This document shows positions 42,819-53,010 of a DNA stretch of 64,000 bases, in pieces. The stretch spans positions 2,356,001-2,420,000 of the forward strand of contig CP051141.1 in assembly GCA_001592805.2 (NCBI GenBank), written 5' to 3'. This DNA is from Peltaster fructicola. Taxonomy: Eukaryota > Ascomycota > Dothideomycetes. The first letter of the stretch is position 1. Each line of letters opens with the position of its first letter. Under the pieces are notes generated by a model. That model made no database searches and was not told the origin of the DNA. It was given only the letters and a program-made list of their open reading frames with translations. Made by a program: the position numbers and the translations under genes.

Positions 42819-43800
42819 TCATACCACAGGCTGTTGTACATCCTCGGCTACCTTGGTAGGAAACAGGCGTGGCTCCTCAGGCTCATCAACCTCAACGACT
42901 TCGAGCTCAGGGAAGTGTGTTCTCGTCTGTGCAGCCAAGAAACGTATACCCCAATCCTCGCAGACCTTGTGACCAACGCAGACTGTTCTGATGCCTTTCG
43001 CCAGTACAGCTTCCAAGCCTGGTTGTCTGACTGCTCCCGTGAGATAGAGTATCTGAGCACAGTCGGCTGCAGATGTGATGAACCTTGCCGAGACTGCAGA
43101 GTCGATCACCCTCTCGATTTCTTCTGGATGGAAGGCGTTCATGAGAGCCACAGCTTTGATTGGTGCTCCCAGCGTTGTCTTGATGTCTCCTTTGTCAGAC
43201 ACGTCCGTTGTGAAGCCGAAGCATCCCTCCCATGCCCCGAATTCACGATGTATAGCCTGTAAGATGATCTGCTCAGTACTTTCGACAGGTCCAACAAGTC
43301 CAATGCGTCTCTCTGGGTCGCCCTTGTAGCCTTGTATACACACACTGCGGTCGACGGAGAGTCCAAGCCTTTGCGCGAGTTGCACGTTCCAGCCTGTGGT
43401 CAGGACCTCATCCAGCGATTTGTGGCTAGACAGCACGACACCTGCATGTCGTGGCACACGGTATCGGTCCAGGTTGAATGGTCGATGTATGAAAGCGACA
43501 GTCGATCCGTGCTGTCGCCTTGGACCTGTAGCCACTGGGCGGGTGTGAAGGGCATCATAGACACCTTTGTAGGTGTAATGCTGAATATAACCTTTTGACG
43601 GTTGCTGTTGAGCCACTGAAAGATGGATGTCGAGGGACGTGGTACCAGAAGGGAACGTCGCTCTCCTTGACAGGCACATATGTCTGCAAGAACTGTGCGA
43701 ATCTCTCCAGACCGACACCCGGAGCAGCTCTGGTCAATGGCAATCTAGTCGCTGGCATTGCATGAGATTGGCTTTGACTCTTGCTGTTGTCAATAAGCAT
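42819..43800 (-). CDS. NIF3-family protein (NGG1-interacting factor 3 like)
   Basis: NIF3/YbgI family, a dimetal-binding fold of unclear enzymatic role (bacterial members are annotated GTP cyclohydrolase 1 type 2). The main exon, reading from about 43615 down to 42819, contains GVVLSSHKSLDEVLTTGWN, YKGDPERRIGLVGPV and the C-terminal NIF3 signature RTVCVGHKVCEDWGIRFLA. The N-terminal segment is in another frame from ATG 43800 or 43758 (MPATRLPLTRAAP, then LERFAQFLQTYVPVKESD). The two frames must be joined between about 43590 and 43720. An acceptor ending ATCTTTCAG is attractive, but I could not fix the donor, so the splice is open. It is convergent with ADE1, 68 bp apart. Confidence 0.75.
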
Positions 43801-44131
43801 CTTGTGCGAAAGTCACCGCGAGGACGAGCCACGGTCCAGGCAACCAGGCTCTCGAGAGCAATATCGCTTCCGCAGACAGTCGAATAAACCATGCAGGTAG
43901 GCACACCAGCTCACATATATATGGTTGCACGCTATAGAGTATGATGACGCTTTGACACTAAATTTGTGGCTGGTTTCTCGCCAGCAACCACCAGAGAACA
44001 AAACTGCTATGCAAATGCGTATGCTGTTATTGAAGTTGAGACCTCGAAGGTCTGTCTGAGCCCAACCAGAATTGTAGTCCTTTGCGCCGCGCTCAAAAAC
44101 AATGCTCATAAAGTATGCTGTGGTGACCAAA

Positions 44132-46549
44132 CTAGATCTCAGTGGGATAACGCCCCTGAGGTGTCAGTCCAGTCGTCACAATGTTCGATCTGGAGCCTCC
44201 TCTCTCCCTGTGCCCGATAGCCACACCCGGCAGTGAGAAATCCGGATTGCCATTGAGTATGATGTCTTCTTTCCTTCGCTGTGCAGCTACAGCACTTGAC
44301 CCGGATCCACCTCCAGAGTAGCCTGGTCGCCAATGTGGGTTCACAGGACGCTGTGAGATGGAAGTGAAGTGGCTCGCCTCGCTGCCATCGGGGCTTCGAG
44401 TACCTTGATGGGGAGGCGGTTGATCCTCTAGCGACGAATTGCTATGGGAACGGTCAGCCTGTGCGAGGGAGGTGTTGTGGTGACGGGAGGATGGAGGCTG
44501 AAGGAAGTTCTTGTCGGGAAGAGGGACTGCATACGCGCGGAGTTGCTGTTGAAAGCATTGCCTGGCATCAGGACGTTCGGCATGGTATTGATGTGTTGAT
44601 CGATGCTGGGTTCCTCGACGGCGAAGCGTGGATCGACATCTTCGTAGTAGGGTTCAGAGCCAGCGCGGGCGTGATGTGCGACGCCAGGTATGTTGTCGTG
44701 TGCCATTGGTGGCGATGCTTGGATAGGTGAGAGACCTCCTCTGGAGTAGTTGGAAGAAGCATTGTCTGGCATGAACCGAGATGGTGCATTCGGGTGTAGT
44801 GCTGGCTTCCACTCTGTTCGTGGTGAAACATAGGCACTGAGTGCATTGTTAGTGGAGTCTCTGACGAGTACGCAGATGGACTTACTCATCAGAATACATT
44901 GGTCCTGCATCTTGTCGATCCGGACTCATTCTTCTTACCGGACTAGCAGAGGTGTTACGTTCGGGCTCGATATAATTCTGGGAATGGTAGTGAGCTGGAG
45001 GACTGCCAGTCCGCTCGTCCATCTCTATTGCTTGACCAATGCCGGCATCTAATCCTGGAGATGCGCCTCGAGCAATGAAGTGTTCATCCACTGATGGTGG
45101 TGGTCTGTTGTCGAGCGCTGAAGGGGTGTTCCGTGAGTAGTATGGGTCGATGATTGGTGATTGCCCGGGTGAATTTTGTCCGTAGCCAGCTGGTGACTGT
45201 CCACGCGGAGATTGTCCATACCCAGCTGGAGATTGTCCTCGCGGAGGTTGTCCATAACCAGCAGGTGATTGCCCTCGCAGAGCTTGTCCATGACCTCCAG
45301 GAGATTGCCCTCTTGTTAGGCCTTGTTGTCCGTAGCCTCCTCTACCAATGAAGCCTGGAGGTGGAGGGCCGCCTCTGTAGCCACCTCGGGGACCATATGA
45401 ACCTCGTTGTGTAGGGCCATAGCCGCCTCTTGGAGGACCGTAGCCTCCTCTGCCTGGTCCAAAGCCTCGCTGTGGTGGACCGTAGCCTCCTCGACCACGG
45501 TATGGCATGCCTCTGTTGGAACCATTGGAATTGAGACTTCCTCTCGAGCCCGATGGTCGCAATGGAGGTATGCCCATCTCTAGCGGCGATATTGGCGACA
45601 CAGGGCTGATGTACTCGTCTCTGCTCGGTCGTCGGGTAGTGGTGTTTAATGGCATTGGCGGCAGCTCATTCTCATTCCCGTATGGTCGTCCAGCTCCAGC
45701 TCCTGTACTGGCTGATCGCACGCTGCCCTCTCGCATTGGGTTCAAAGGCGCGCGATCTTCGCTTGTGCGTGGATGACTCTTCATCTCGAACGAGCCATAC
45801 TGCGATCCAGCCTTATCAGCGCCATAGGTGGGTATTGCAGGCGGACTTTCTGCTTGCGGGAGTGTATCAGCCATCATGCGATTCTGGTTGAGGGTGTTGT
45901 AGTATGTTGTGCCATTCATATCATCGTTCTCTGCAATGCGTTTTGTACGAGCTTTTCGACTGACAAGGGTGCGGCGCATAGCACAGGTCAGGACGCTTGA
46001 TGCGACAATCAAGACTGTAGCTGCGAGGACGATCCAGCCTCCCCATGCCATATGCGGTACAAACAGAAGGATATCGACGAGGAAGGCTAGGAGACTCGCC
46101 AGCAGCGTTGGAATCGTAAGGACGAGGAGGGCGAGAAGGTAACGAGCTGAGGATGCCGGAGTATGGAAATGCGCTGCGAGCGCCAGAATGGCGCATATCA
46201 ATGTCAGCAGTGCTGCAATCGGATGGACGATGAGGATGTAGGAGAGACTGTGTCTGCTCGTGGACGGGAGCGAGAAGTCGCCGGAGTCGCCATTGAATAG
46301 CTGGTCTGCCAAGAGTCAGTGTTACATATTCCCTGGGAGAATGGCATGCCTACCTGTGCTATAGCCAATGTGTGGTGATATGCAATTCGTCCCACTCGTG
46401 CTGCAGTATCCGAAGACGCCAAATTCCCAGCCTTGATCTACTGCCAGTGGTATAGCCTTGATGATGGGTGTGGAGAGCGTGCTGAGGAGCAGGAGAGCGA
46501 AAGCTATGATTAGGATGACCGATAGCGGTGTTGCCGGTCGTAAGAGCAT
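44132..46549 (-). CDS. palI: pH-response regulator PalI/Rim9
   Basis: Membrane protein that helps the PalH/Rim21 sensor signal alkaline pH to PacC/Rim101. Model complement(join(44132..44427,44535..44836,44886..46305,46354..46549)), 737 residues. The first exon has the family start LLRPATPLSV, a helix, and STPIIKAIPLA with WEFGVFGYC. Three more helices follow (ILIVHPIAALLTLICAILAL, YLLALLVLTIPTLLASLLAF, WGGWIVLAATVLIVASSVL). The long cytosolic tail has Gly/Tyr/Pro and Gln/Ser/Pro repeats and ends in the conserved EPYYEDVDPRFA and VNPHWRPG blocks. Introns 1 and 2 (48 and 49 bases) are secure. The third (44428..44534, 107 bases, donor GTATGC, acceptor GCTAG) is my best phase-consistent choice but less certain. 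Confidence 0.88.
45155..45510. repeat. Degenerate coding repeats in palI tail
   Basis: On the minus strand this stretch codes for two adjacent repeat arrays. One has units of about ten residues based on GQSPAGYGQ (roughly 45155-45310, about five units). The other has shorter units based on RGGYGPP (roughly 45340-45510). The units are imperfect at DNA level, and such arrays change length readily. Low-complexity tails are common in PalI but their exact repeats vary. Confidence 0.7.
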
Positions 46550-48809
46550 CCTGTATGAAGTTAAACGAGCGACTGGGTAGTGAATGTAGTTGCGCGAGCT
46601 GCACTCGAAGGCCAGAAAGCTTGCCGAGCCAGCGGCGTTGATGTGTTGATCCGGATGAGCTGCTCACGTCCACATGCGTGCTGCCTCTTCTGCGATACAG
46701 AGATGTGCTGCTGAGGTGAATGCGCACGAATGGATACGCGAAGGATGATAAACCGTAAATGGGTGGCCGCTTTTCTAGCCGTTGCTAGCGATGATCTTGC
46801 AGGAAATGACAATGGTTGTCGTCGTCGATCTGACGAGTTGCATATGACCTGGATGAATTGACCCGCGTGTCTCTGAGGAAGAAATCGACTGCAGTGGCAG
46901 ATTTGTGCTTGTAACCGACAGACATGTACTTGAGGAAGAGTTGAGGAGTAGCAGTAGCAGCAACAGCAGCAGCAGCAAGCTTGCGTACTGCGAATTAGTG
47001 GGCCAAAAGATCTTCCATTACACTGGGTCAATCTCATCTGCCAATGACATCTCTTGCATGTCTCTACTTATTGCTGCAAATGGCTGTCGCTGACCTTTGC
47101 AACAGGCTTCGAATGCGCAGCTGACATCGCCCGCACATATCGCCGCATTCAAACGACTTCTTCATGCTGCTCTCCTCACTCACAAACCACTTTCGCCCAT
47201 ACAGAACAAGGTACATTGTCACGACAGTACCAGATTCTTGGTCCAGATCCTTGACTACCTACCCAATTCGTCGAACGGCTCGTGGTATCCACGGCACACT
47301 CGACCAATGAGCGCTTGTGGGCAATCTGCCTTACAATGCTGGCTCTCCGAAGAATGCATAACAGACACGTCGTGAAATGGCAGCATGACTTCGTCAAACC
47401 TACGACATCTTGACGCGTGCAACAGGTGCCGAACGCTGCCTGCACACACATCTATACCTCGCGGCCTTTTCTGCCCAAGAACAACAGGCAATGCTGTCCA
47501 TCAGATGTGTGAGACGCGACTGGTCTAACGATGAAGCAAGATTGGGTGCTAGACGGCCGCACTTCAACATGAGTGTGCTGCCTATCGATGACAGACAAAA
47601 CGCAACACAGCTGACTGATTCGGACCATCAGGCTCTGCGACGTGTTGACGCCACCACCATGGTACGATGGTTTGGTAAGATTCTGCAGCGAATATAACTC
47701 TCGAAGAGCGTCTGGATGAAGGTGTACGGTCAAAACTCACACGGAGCAGACAGACACGAGGTCTCCAACGAAGCTTCTGCGATCTGACCTCGTGCATTTC
47801 TTCACTGATCCTTACTGATGTGTTCTGGACAGCCGTGGATGAGCTCACAGCCATACATCGGCGCCATTACTACTCGTGGCGCGAAGAGTGCATGGACCTT
47901 AGCACCAGCCGAAATTACGCTGCATCCTTCACCTCAGCTGTTGACATCCTTGGCATCCTTGACAACCAAGTCGAGGACAATGCGCGCAGACATACATCCA
48001 TGCAAATCCTCTCAGTGCACTCAACCTCTGGTCTCGCGAATACAGAAACCACAGCTCATCGTCGCTTCGCCTATCCACCGTTCGTCCATGTCGTTTGACT
48101 ACTTCGCGTGGAGACCGACGCGATCTTAAAGCTGCGGCACATTTGAAGACTATTCACCATAATAAGAGTTCTCAGGAGTACGAGCGCACCCATACTAGGG
48201 CCAAAATACTTTCTCCTACTGCTCATCTGGTCAAGTGTTTTGAAGGAAAAGCACTAGATCTGTCCCAATTTGGATTTGGTCTGTACCCCTGATCTTCCCG
48301 CGCCTCTGACCAGTGGAGACCTCATCTCTTCTTCGCCATTTCCTTCTGCAGCCCTCTTTAGGTCAGTGTATGGATGGATGATCAGCTCGCTGAGTCCGCG
48401 CAACAGACAGCCACATCTGATCACTAGTACGTTGCGCCTAGTCACTTCGTCACTCGGGGGATGCGCTTGACCGCAAGTGCAAGCCATGCGTTGGTCCTCG
48501 ATCGAGTCGGCGCGAGCAGATGTGCTTGAAGGAGAACGGCACTGCGTATGGTTTGCGTGTGTGCACTGTGCAGATCTTCTTTATCACCATCTCTTGACAC
48601 CCTGACTCTCTTTTCTTCACCTTCTTACCATTCATCTTGCTTCTTTAAAGGTGGGTGTGTTTTCTTCGTGAGGGCATAATTCAAGCAGCTATTCAGTTGC
48701 GTTACACTCGTTTTAACGACAAATCAACAACTTTACCAGGCCACGGCCGTCCTCTCACTCAACCAAAGGAATCAACATTCTTCCGCACGCTTAATTTTCA
48801 ATACACATA
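46550..48809. other. Long divergent region between palI and chitinase gene
   Basis: 2.26 kb with no supported gene. ORFs of 60-160 codons overlap on both strands, and none has a domain, signal peptide plus Cys pattern, or splice support. It contains a trinucleotide repeat (listed separately). The last 300 bases before the chitinase ATG are C/T- and A-rich, a normal fungal leader. Long upstream regions are common for cell-wall genes with complex control. Confidence 0.45.
46948..46978. repeat. AGC trinucleotide microsatellite
   Basis: Imperfect run of about ten AGC units (GTAGCAGTAGCAGCAACAGC and onwards) in intergenic DNA. Confidence 0.75.
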
Positions 48810-51605
48810 ATGGCTCCATCATTCACCATCAGCGCCGCCATCCTTGGCTTGGCCGCAGTCGCTTCTGCCAGCTTCGACAAGCACAGCAAGACCAACGTGG
48901 CTGTCTACTGGGGACAAGGTCCTGGCCAGCTGAACTTGGTCGAGACTTGCAAGAATGCTGACGTCGATATTGTCAACATTGCCTTCATCAACGCATTCCC
49001 AGACAACTCTCCAGCACACTACCCAGGCTCCAACTTTGGTAACCAGTGCTGGGCAGACACATACACAGTCAACAACGTGTCGACTAAGCTCTACTCGCAC
49101 TGCAACGCAATTGGTCCCGATATCACTACTTGCCAGCAGGTGTATGGCAAGACTGTCATGCTCTCGATCGGTGGTGCTGTCCCAGGACAATACTACTTGG
49201 AATCAGACGACTCTGCAAGCTACTTCGCAAACTTCTTGTGGCAGGCATTCGGCCCAGTCCAGACTGGATACACCGGTCCACGACCATTCGGATCGGCTGT
49301 CGTCGACGGCTTCGATTTTGACATTGAGAGCAACTTCGACGTTGTTCCAAAGGACAGCAATGGTAACGACATCACCGACTACAAGTCCCGTGGATATGCC
49401 AGCATGGTCGGCTATCTTCGTGAGCACTACACCGAGGACGACAGCAAGCAATACTACGTCTCTGGTGCTCCTCAGTGCTACCTTCCAGAGCAATGGCTTG
49501 GGCCAGCTATCACCACTGCCAAATTCGACTGGCTTTTCGTTCAATTCTACAACAACCCATCATGCAGTGCTCGTGCTGCGTTCACTGGCGGAAACATCAA
49601 CTTCGACGCCTGGAACACACTTTCAAGCGGCAACGACAAAGTCAAGATTCTTCTGGGTCTGCCAGCCGCACCAGCTGCCGCAGCATCGACCTACTACCTT
49701 ACTCAATCCGAGGCTTACACCATCATCAAGCTCGTCGCTCCTTACAGCCGCTTTGGTGGTGTTGGTCTTTGGGAGTCAACATACTCCCAGCAGAACACTC
49801 TCTGCGGCAAGGAGTACGCTTCATGGATGAAGACCTTCGTCAACGCTGTGGCAGATGGAACCACCATTCCATCCGACTTTGCCAGTTGTCCAGCAGTCTC
49901 AAGCTCCGCGGTTCTCTCTTCCAGCACCATGGCTGTGTCTAGCTCAGTCGTCGTCTCATCGAGCGCTGCAGTTTCGTCCAGCGCTGCCATGTCTAGCTCT
50001 GCTGCCGCCTCAACCAGTGATGTTGTCTCTAGCTCCATCGCCGCCTCATCCAGCAAGGTTGCATTGAGCTCCTCAGCATCCGATAACCTCATCAGCTCAT
50101 CAGTCTCGGCATCTTGCCTCAGCAAGCCATCCAACCTCCACACTAAGAGCCGTACTCGAGCAGCACACTCCATTCGTCGCTGCGAGGGATCATCTGGCTC
50201 CGCTTGCGCTTCTGCCACTGGTCACTCCAAGTCTCACGCATCCAAGTCCCATGCATCCAAGTCCCATGCATCCAAGTCTCAGGCATCCAAATCTCATGCA
50301 TCTAAGTCTGCCTGCACTTCTGGTCACAAGTCCAGGTCCAAGGCATCGAAGTCTGCATCTGCTACTGGACACTCTAAGTCTCATGCATCCAAGTCCGCCT
50401 GCTCATCTGGTCACGCCAAATCTCGTGGACACAAGTCTGCATCTGCATCCACCACTGCTCCAGCTTCCCTCTACTCTGGCTCATCCAGCGCACCAATGTC
50501 CTCGTACACTGTGACTGACATCACCACAATCTACACCACATACTGCCCCGGTACTACCACTATCACCACTGGAGGAAGCACTCTCACTTCGACTTACGAT
50601 TCTACCACTGTCGTCACGACCACAATCCGCACAACTGTCCCATGCTCAACTCCAGCTGTAACCAGCTCGGCTGCACCAAAGTCCAGCTCAGCAGCAGCAC
50701 AGTCCAGTGCCGTCATTGAGTCCAGCGCTCCAATTTACCAGTACTCGAGCCAGCCTGCAGTTGTGTCTAGTGCCCCAGCATACCAGTCCTCGAGCCAGGC
50801 TGCGGTTGTGTCTAGCGCTCCAGCCAGCTCATACACTGTCACTGCAATCACCACTGTCTACACAACATGGTGCCCAGGTACATCCACCATCACCACCAGC
50901 GGCTCAACCTACACTAAGACCTACGATTCGACCACTGTTGTCACTACAACCATCTTGACAACAGTGCCATGCACAACCTCCACTGCGCCAGCATACAAGT
51001 CGTCAAGCCAGGCTGTGGTTGTGTCAAGTGCACCAGTCCAGTCTTCAAGCCAGGCTGCCGTCTCCAGCGCTTCAGCAAGCTCGTACACCGTTACTGCAAT
51101 CACCACTGTCTACACAACTTGGTGCCCAGGAACCTCTACCGTCACCACCAGCGGCACAACATACACCAAGACCTACGACTCAAGCACCGTTGTGACCACT
51201 ACCATCATGACCACAGTGCCATGCACAACTTCTACAGTCCCAGTGTACGGTGGCTCCTCCAGCGCAGCTGTCCCAAGCTCCGGCGCAGGCAAGGACTCCA
51301 CTCAGGCTGTGTGGAGCACCAGCGCACCAGGTGGTTACCAGGGTGCATCAACTGCCACTCCAGTCGTTGGTGGAAGCAGTACTGCAGCAGCAGGTCCATC
51401 ATCAGGAGTGCCAGGCAAGTCACCAGCACCATCTGCCAGCACCGTCTACGTTGTTCCGGTTGCTCCATCGTCCACTGTGGCTAAGTGGACTGGCACTGCC
51501 AGCTCTACTAGCCGTCCAGCTACCTACACTGGTGCAGCTATCAAGCCAGTCGTTGGTATGGGTATGCTCCCAGTTGTCTTCGGCGCCGTCGCCTTCTTGG
51601 TCTAG
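48810..51605 (+). CDS. GH18 class III chitinase with Ser/Thr-rich repeats and GPI anchor
   Basis: Cell-wall endochitinase, 931 residues, single exon. Signal peptide (ILGLAAVASA), then a GH18 domain over residues 25-350 with YWGQGPGQLNLVETC, MLSIGGAVPGQYYL and the catalytic DGFDFDIES, whose acid Glu is about residue 173, so it should be active. Next come a Ser-rich linker (VVSSSAAVSSSAAMSS) and a basic Ser/His/Lys region with the unit SHASK. Three copies of a Thr-rich module of about 53 residues with two cysteines (YTTWCPG ... TTVPCTT) follow. The C-terminal hydrophobic tail (GMGMLPVVFGAVAFLV) implies GPI anchoring. The architecture is like ChiA-type chitinases of growing hyphae. No chitin-binding CBM of known type is seen. 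Confidence 0.93.
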   Translation: MAPSFTISAAILGLAAVASASFDKHSKTNVAVYWGQGPGQLNLVETCKNADVDIVNIAFINAFPDNSPAHYPGSNFGNQCWADTYTVNNVSTKLYSHCNAIGPDITTCQQVYGKTVMLSIGGAVPGQYYLESDDSASYFANFLWQAFGPVQTGYTGPRPFGSAVVDGFDFDIESNFDVVPKDSNGNDITDYKSRGYASMVGYLREHYTEDDSKQYYVSGAPQCYLPEQWLGPAITTAKFDWLFVQFYNNPSCSARAAFTGGNINFDAWNTLSSGNDKVKILLGLPAAPAAAASTYYLTQSEAYTIIKLVAPYSRFGGVGLWESTYSQQNTLCGKEYASWMKTFVNAVADGTTIPSDFASCPAVSSSAVLSSSTMAVSSSVVVSSSAAVSSSAAMSSSAAASTSDVVSSSIAASSSKVALSSSASDNLISSSVSASCLSKPSNLHTKSRTRAAHSIRRCEGSSGSACASATGHSKSHASKSHASKSHASKSQASKSHASKSACTSGHKSRSKASKSASATGHSKSHASKSACSSGHAKSRGHKSASASTTAPASLYSGSSSAPMSSYTVTDITTIYTTYCPGTTTITTGGSTLTSTYDSTTVVTTTIRTTVPCSTPAVTSSAAPKSSSAAAQSSAVIESSAPIYQYSSQPAVVSSAPAYQSSSQAAVVSSAPASSYTVTAITTVYTTWCPGTSTITTSGSTYTKTYDSTTVVTTTILTTVPCTTSTAPAYKSSSQAVVVSSAPVQSSSQAAVSSASASSYTVTAITTVYTTWCPGTSTVTTSGTTYTKTYDSSTVVTTTIMTTVPCTTSTVPVYGGSSSAAVPSSGAGKDSTQAVWSTSAPGGYQGASTATPVVGGSSTAAAGPSSGVPGKSPAPSASTVYVVPVAPSSTVAKWTGTASSTSRPATYTGAAIKPVVGMGMLPVVFGAVAFLV
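50227..50310. repeat. 15-base tandem repeat coding SHASK units
   Basis: Five to six near-identical 15-base units (CATGCATCCAAGTCC type) in the chitinase gene code for Ser-His-Ala-Ser-Lys. Related units recur to about 50440. The DNA units are nearly identical, suggesting recent expansion. Confidence 0.8.
50499..51236. repeat. Three Thr-rich module repeats in the chitinase gene
   Basis: Three copies of a roughly 159-base coding module start at 50499, 50826 and 51078. Copies 2 and 3 are almost identical in protein (YTVTAITTVYTTWCPGTST) and copy 1 is more diverged. Each has two conserved cysteines. Ser-rich spacers lie between them. Confidence 0.8.
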
Positions 51606-52225
51606 ACAAGTAACTTTCCTATAACATCCGACCTTTTCCTGTAAAGTCTCATCATCTTTCGAGTCTCACGATGTCTCTTCTGCTATGACGTGGGTTTGCT
51701 GATCTCGACATGCCATGTGCATTCGTATTTGAGGCAACGTCTGCTGTAGCGGTTATCATGACGTTGGGGACGTCAGTGAGTGTGCTTGGCCTAGCAGGAA
51801 GGTCAAGGTATCACTCAGAATGAGTCAGACAATAGATTATTCACCACATACATCGTAGATGGCACTTTGTAGTATGGCCACAACGAGATAAGTGCAGCAG
51901 GGTGAAACAGGACTTGAGCTTTAGACTGTTTTTTGTTTTGATTTGTGTATACCACACCGTGAACGATACTGATGCATGGGTGGTATCATCAACGAGCCTG
52001 GCTCCTTACTCGAAAAAGAGTTCGCCTAGAATGCCCATCTCTCCTCCTTTGGATGCATGACATGACTCCGATTTACTCCTTCCATATCGACAAATGTTGT
52101 TAATTCCATGATGTCAGACCGTCGTCTTCATTGGACACCCTTTGCGGGCAGCCCTGGACATTTTCATACAGCTCTTTCACAATGCCATCCAAGTTTCATC
52201 GATGCTTCGTGCGTGCAGTATGCGT
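51606..52225. other. Spacer between chitinase and RPS27 genes
   Basis: A 620-base convergent interval (both genes end here). It contains only 3' flanks. A poly-T/TTGT run near 51930 may be part of a transcript end. No gene was recognised. Confidence 0.45.
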
Positions 52226-52677
52226 CTACTTCCTCCTGAATGAGCAACCCTCAGTGAGTCGTGCCTTGCCACCAGTTGGCTGGCAGAGCACCTGCGAGCA
52301 GCCTGCACAGACAACAACGGTTTGTGCGTGTGAGAAGACAGTAGTGATTGTGAAGCATCCTGGGCACTTGACGTCCATGAAGAATGATCGTGGGCCTGGA
52401 ACAAGAGTCTGTCGTACCATAAGTATGCATTCCTGTGTGTCATAAGCGCTATCCTTACCTTCAGCTTGTGCTTGCGGGCCTCAGCCTGAGGCGTTGGGTT
52501 GAGGAGATCGACAGCGAGAACCTAGAGTCAAGCACGTCAGCATATACTCAGATCAATGAAGGCGCATATTCGATGATTTTAAGTGCGATACGGTGATACT
52601 GCAGTGTCGTGTGCAGTTGTGGTGGCGGCAAAGGGGTCGCATGCTCGACCGAGATATTGGAGGCCCGGACGTACCAT
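52226..52677 (-). CDS. RPS27: Cytosolic ribosomal protein eS27
   Basis: 40S subunit zinc-binding protein. Exons complement(join(52226..52408,52459..52521,52675..52677)) give 82 residues, the family length. The first exon carries only the ATG, followed by a 153-base intron (GTACGT donor, CTCTAG acceptor), a layout I recall as common in fungal RPS27 genes. Exon 2 encodes [21 protein letters not shown]. Exon 3 encodes [18 protein letters not shown] with the four zinc ligands in CPGC and CAGC, ending [14 protein letters not shown]. The gene is easily missed because its ORFs are short. It is divergent from SEC21. Confidence 0.96.
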
Positions 52678-53010
52678 ATTTGCGGCTTTGAAGCGTGTAG
52701 TTGAGCGATCGGATAGTTATGCGTCAGTCTGAAGTGATCTGTGGAGTGTTTGAGGCCGGTAGCAATCGCTGGTGGTTGATGAGGCGAAGTCCTGACGACC
52801 ACTGAAGCAAATTCGAGTGCGGGTAGTGCATAGACCACCCCATGCCAAGGCTGATCACCTTTCGGGTTAGAGCCAACCGCGATGGGAACTGCCCTGCGCT
52901 AAAGGCATCTGAACACATTGAGCGTTCGTCAGTAGCTGAAGGAGAAACAGCATTGCGCCTTGATCTTCCATGCAACACGCTCCCTTTTTGGAGCTTCCTG
53001 AGCAGGCACG
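52678..53010. promoter_or_regulatory. Divergent RPS27/SEC21 promoter region
   Basis: 333 bases separate the start codons of two highly expressed housekeeping genes read in opposite directions. I see no clear TATA box, as expected for such genes. Shared regulation is an inference from spacing. Confidence 0.45.

Noticed and set aside
49742-50218. 158-codon minus ORF within the chitinase gene
   Set aside because: Complement of Ser-rich coding repeats giving Leu/Glu/Thr-rich noise.
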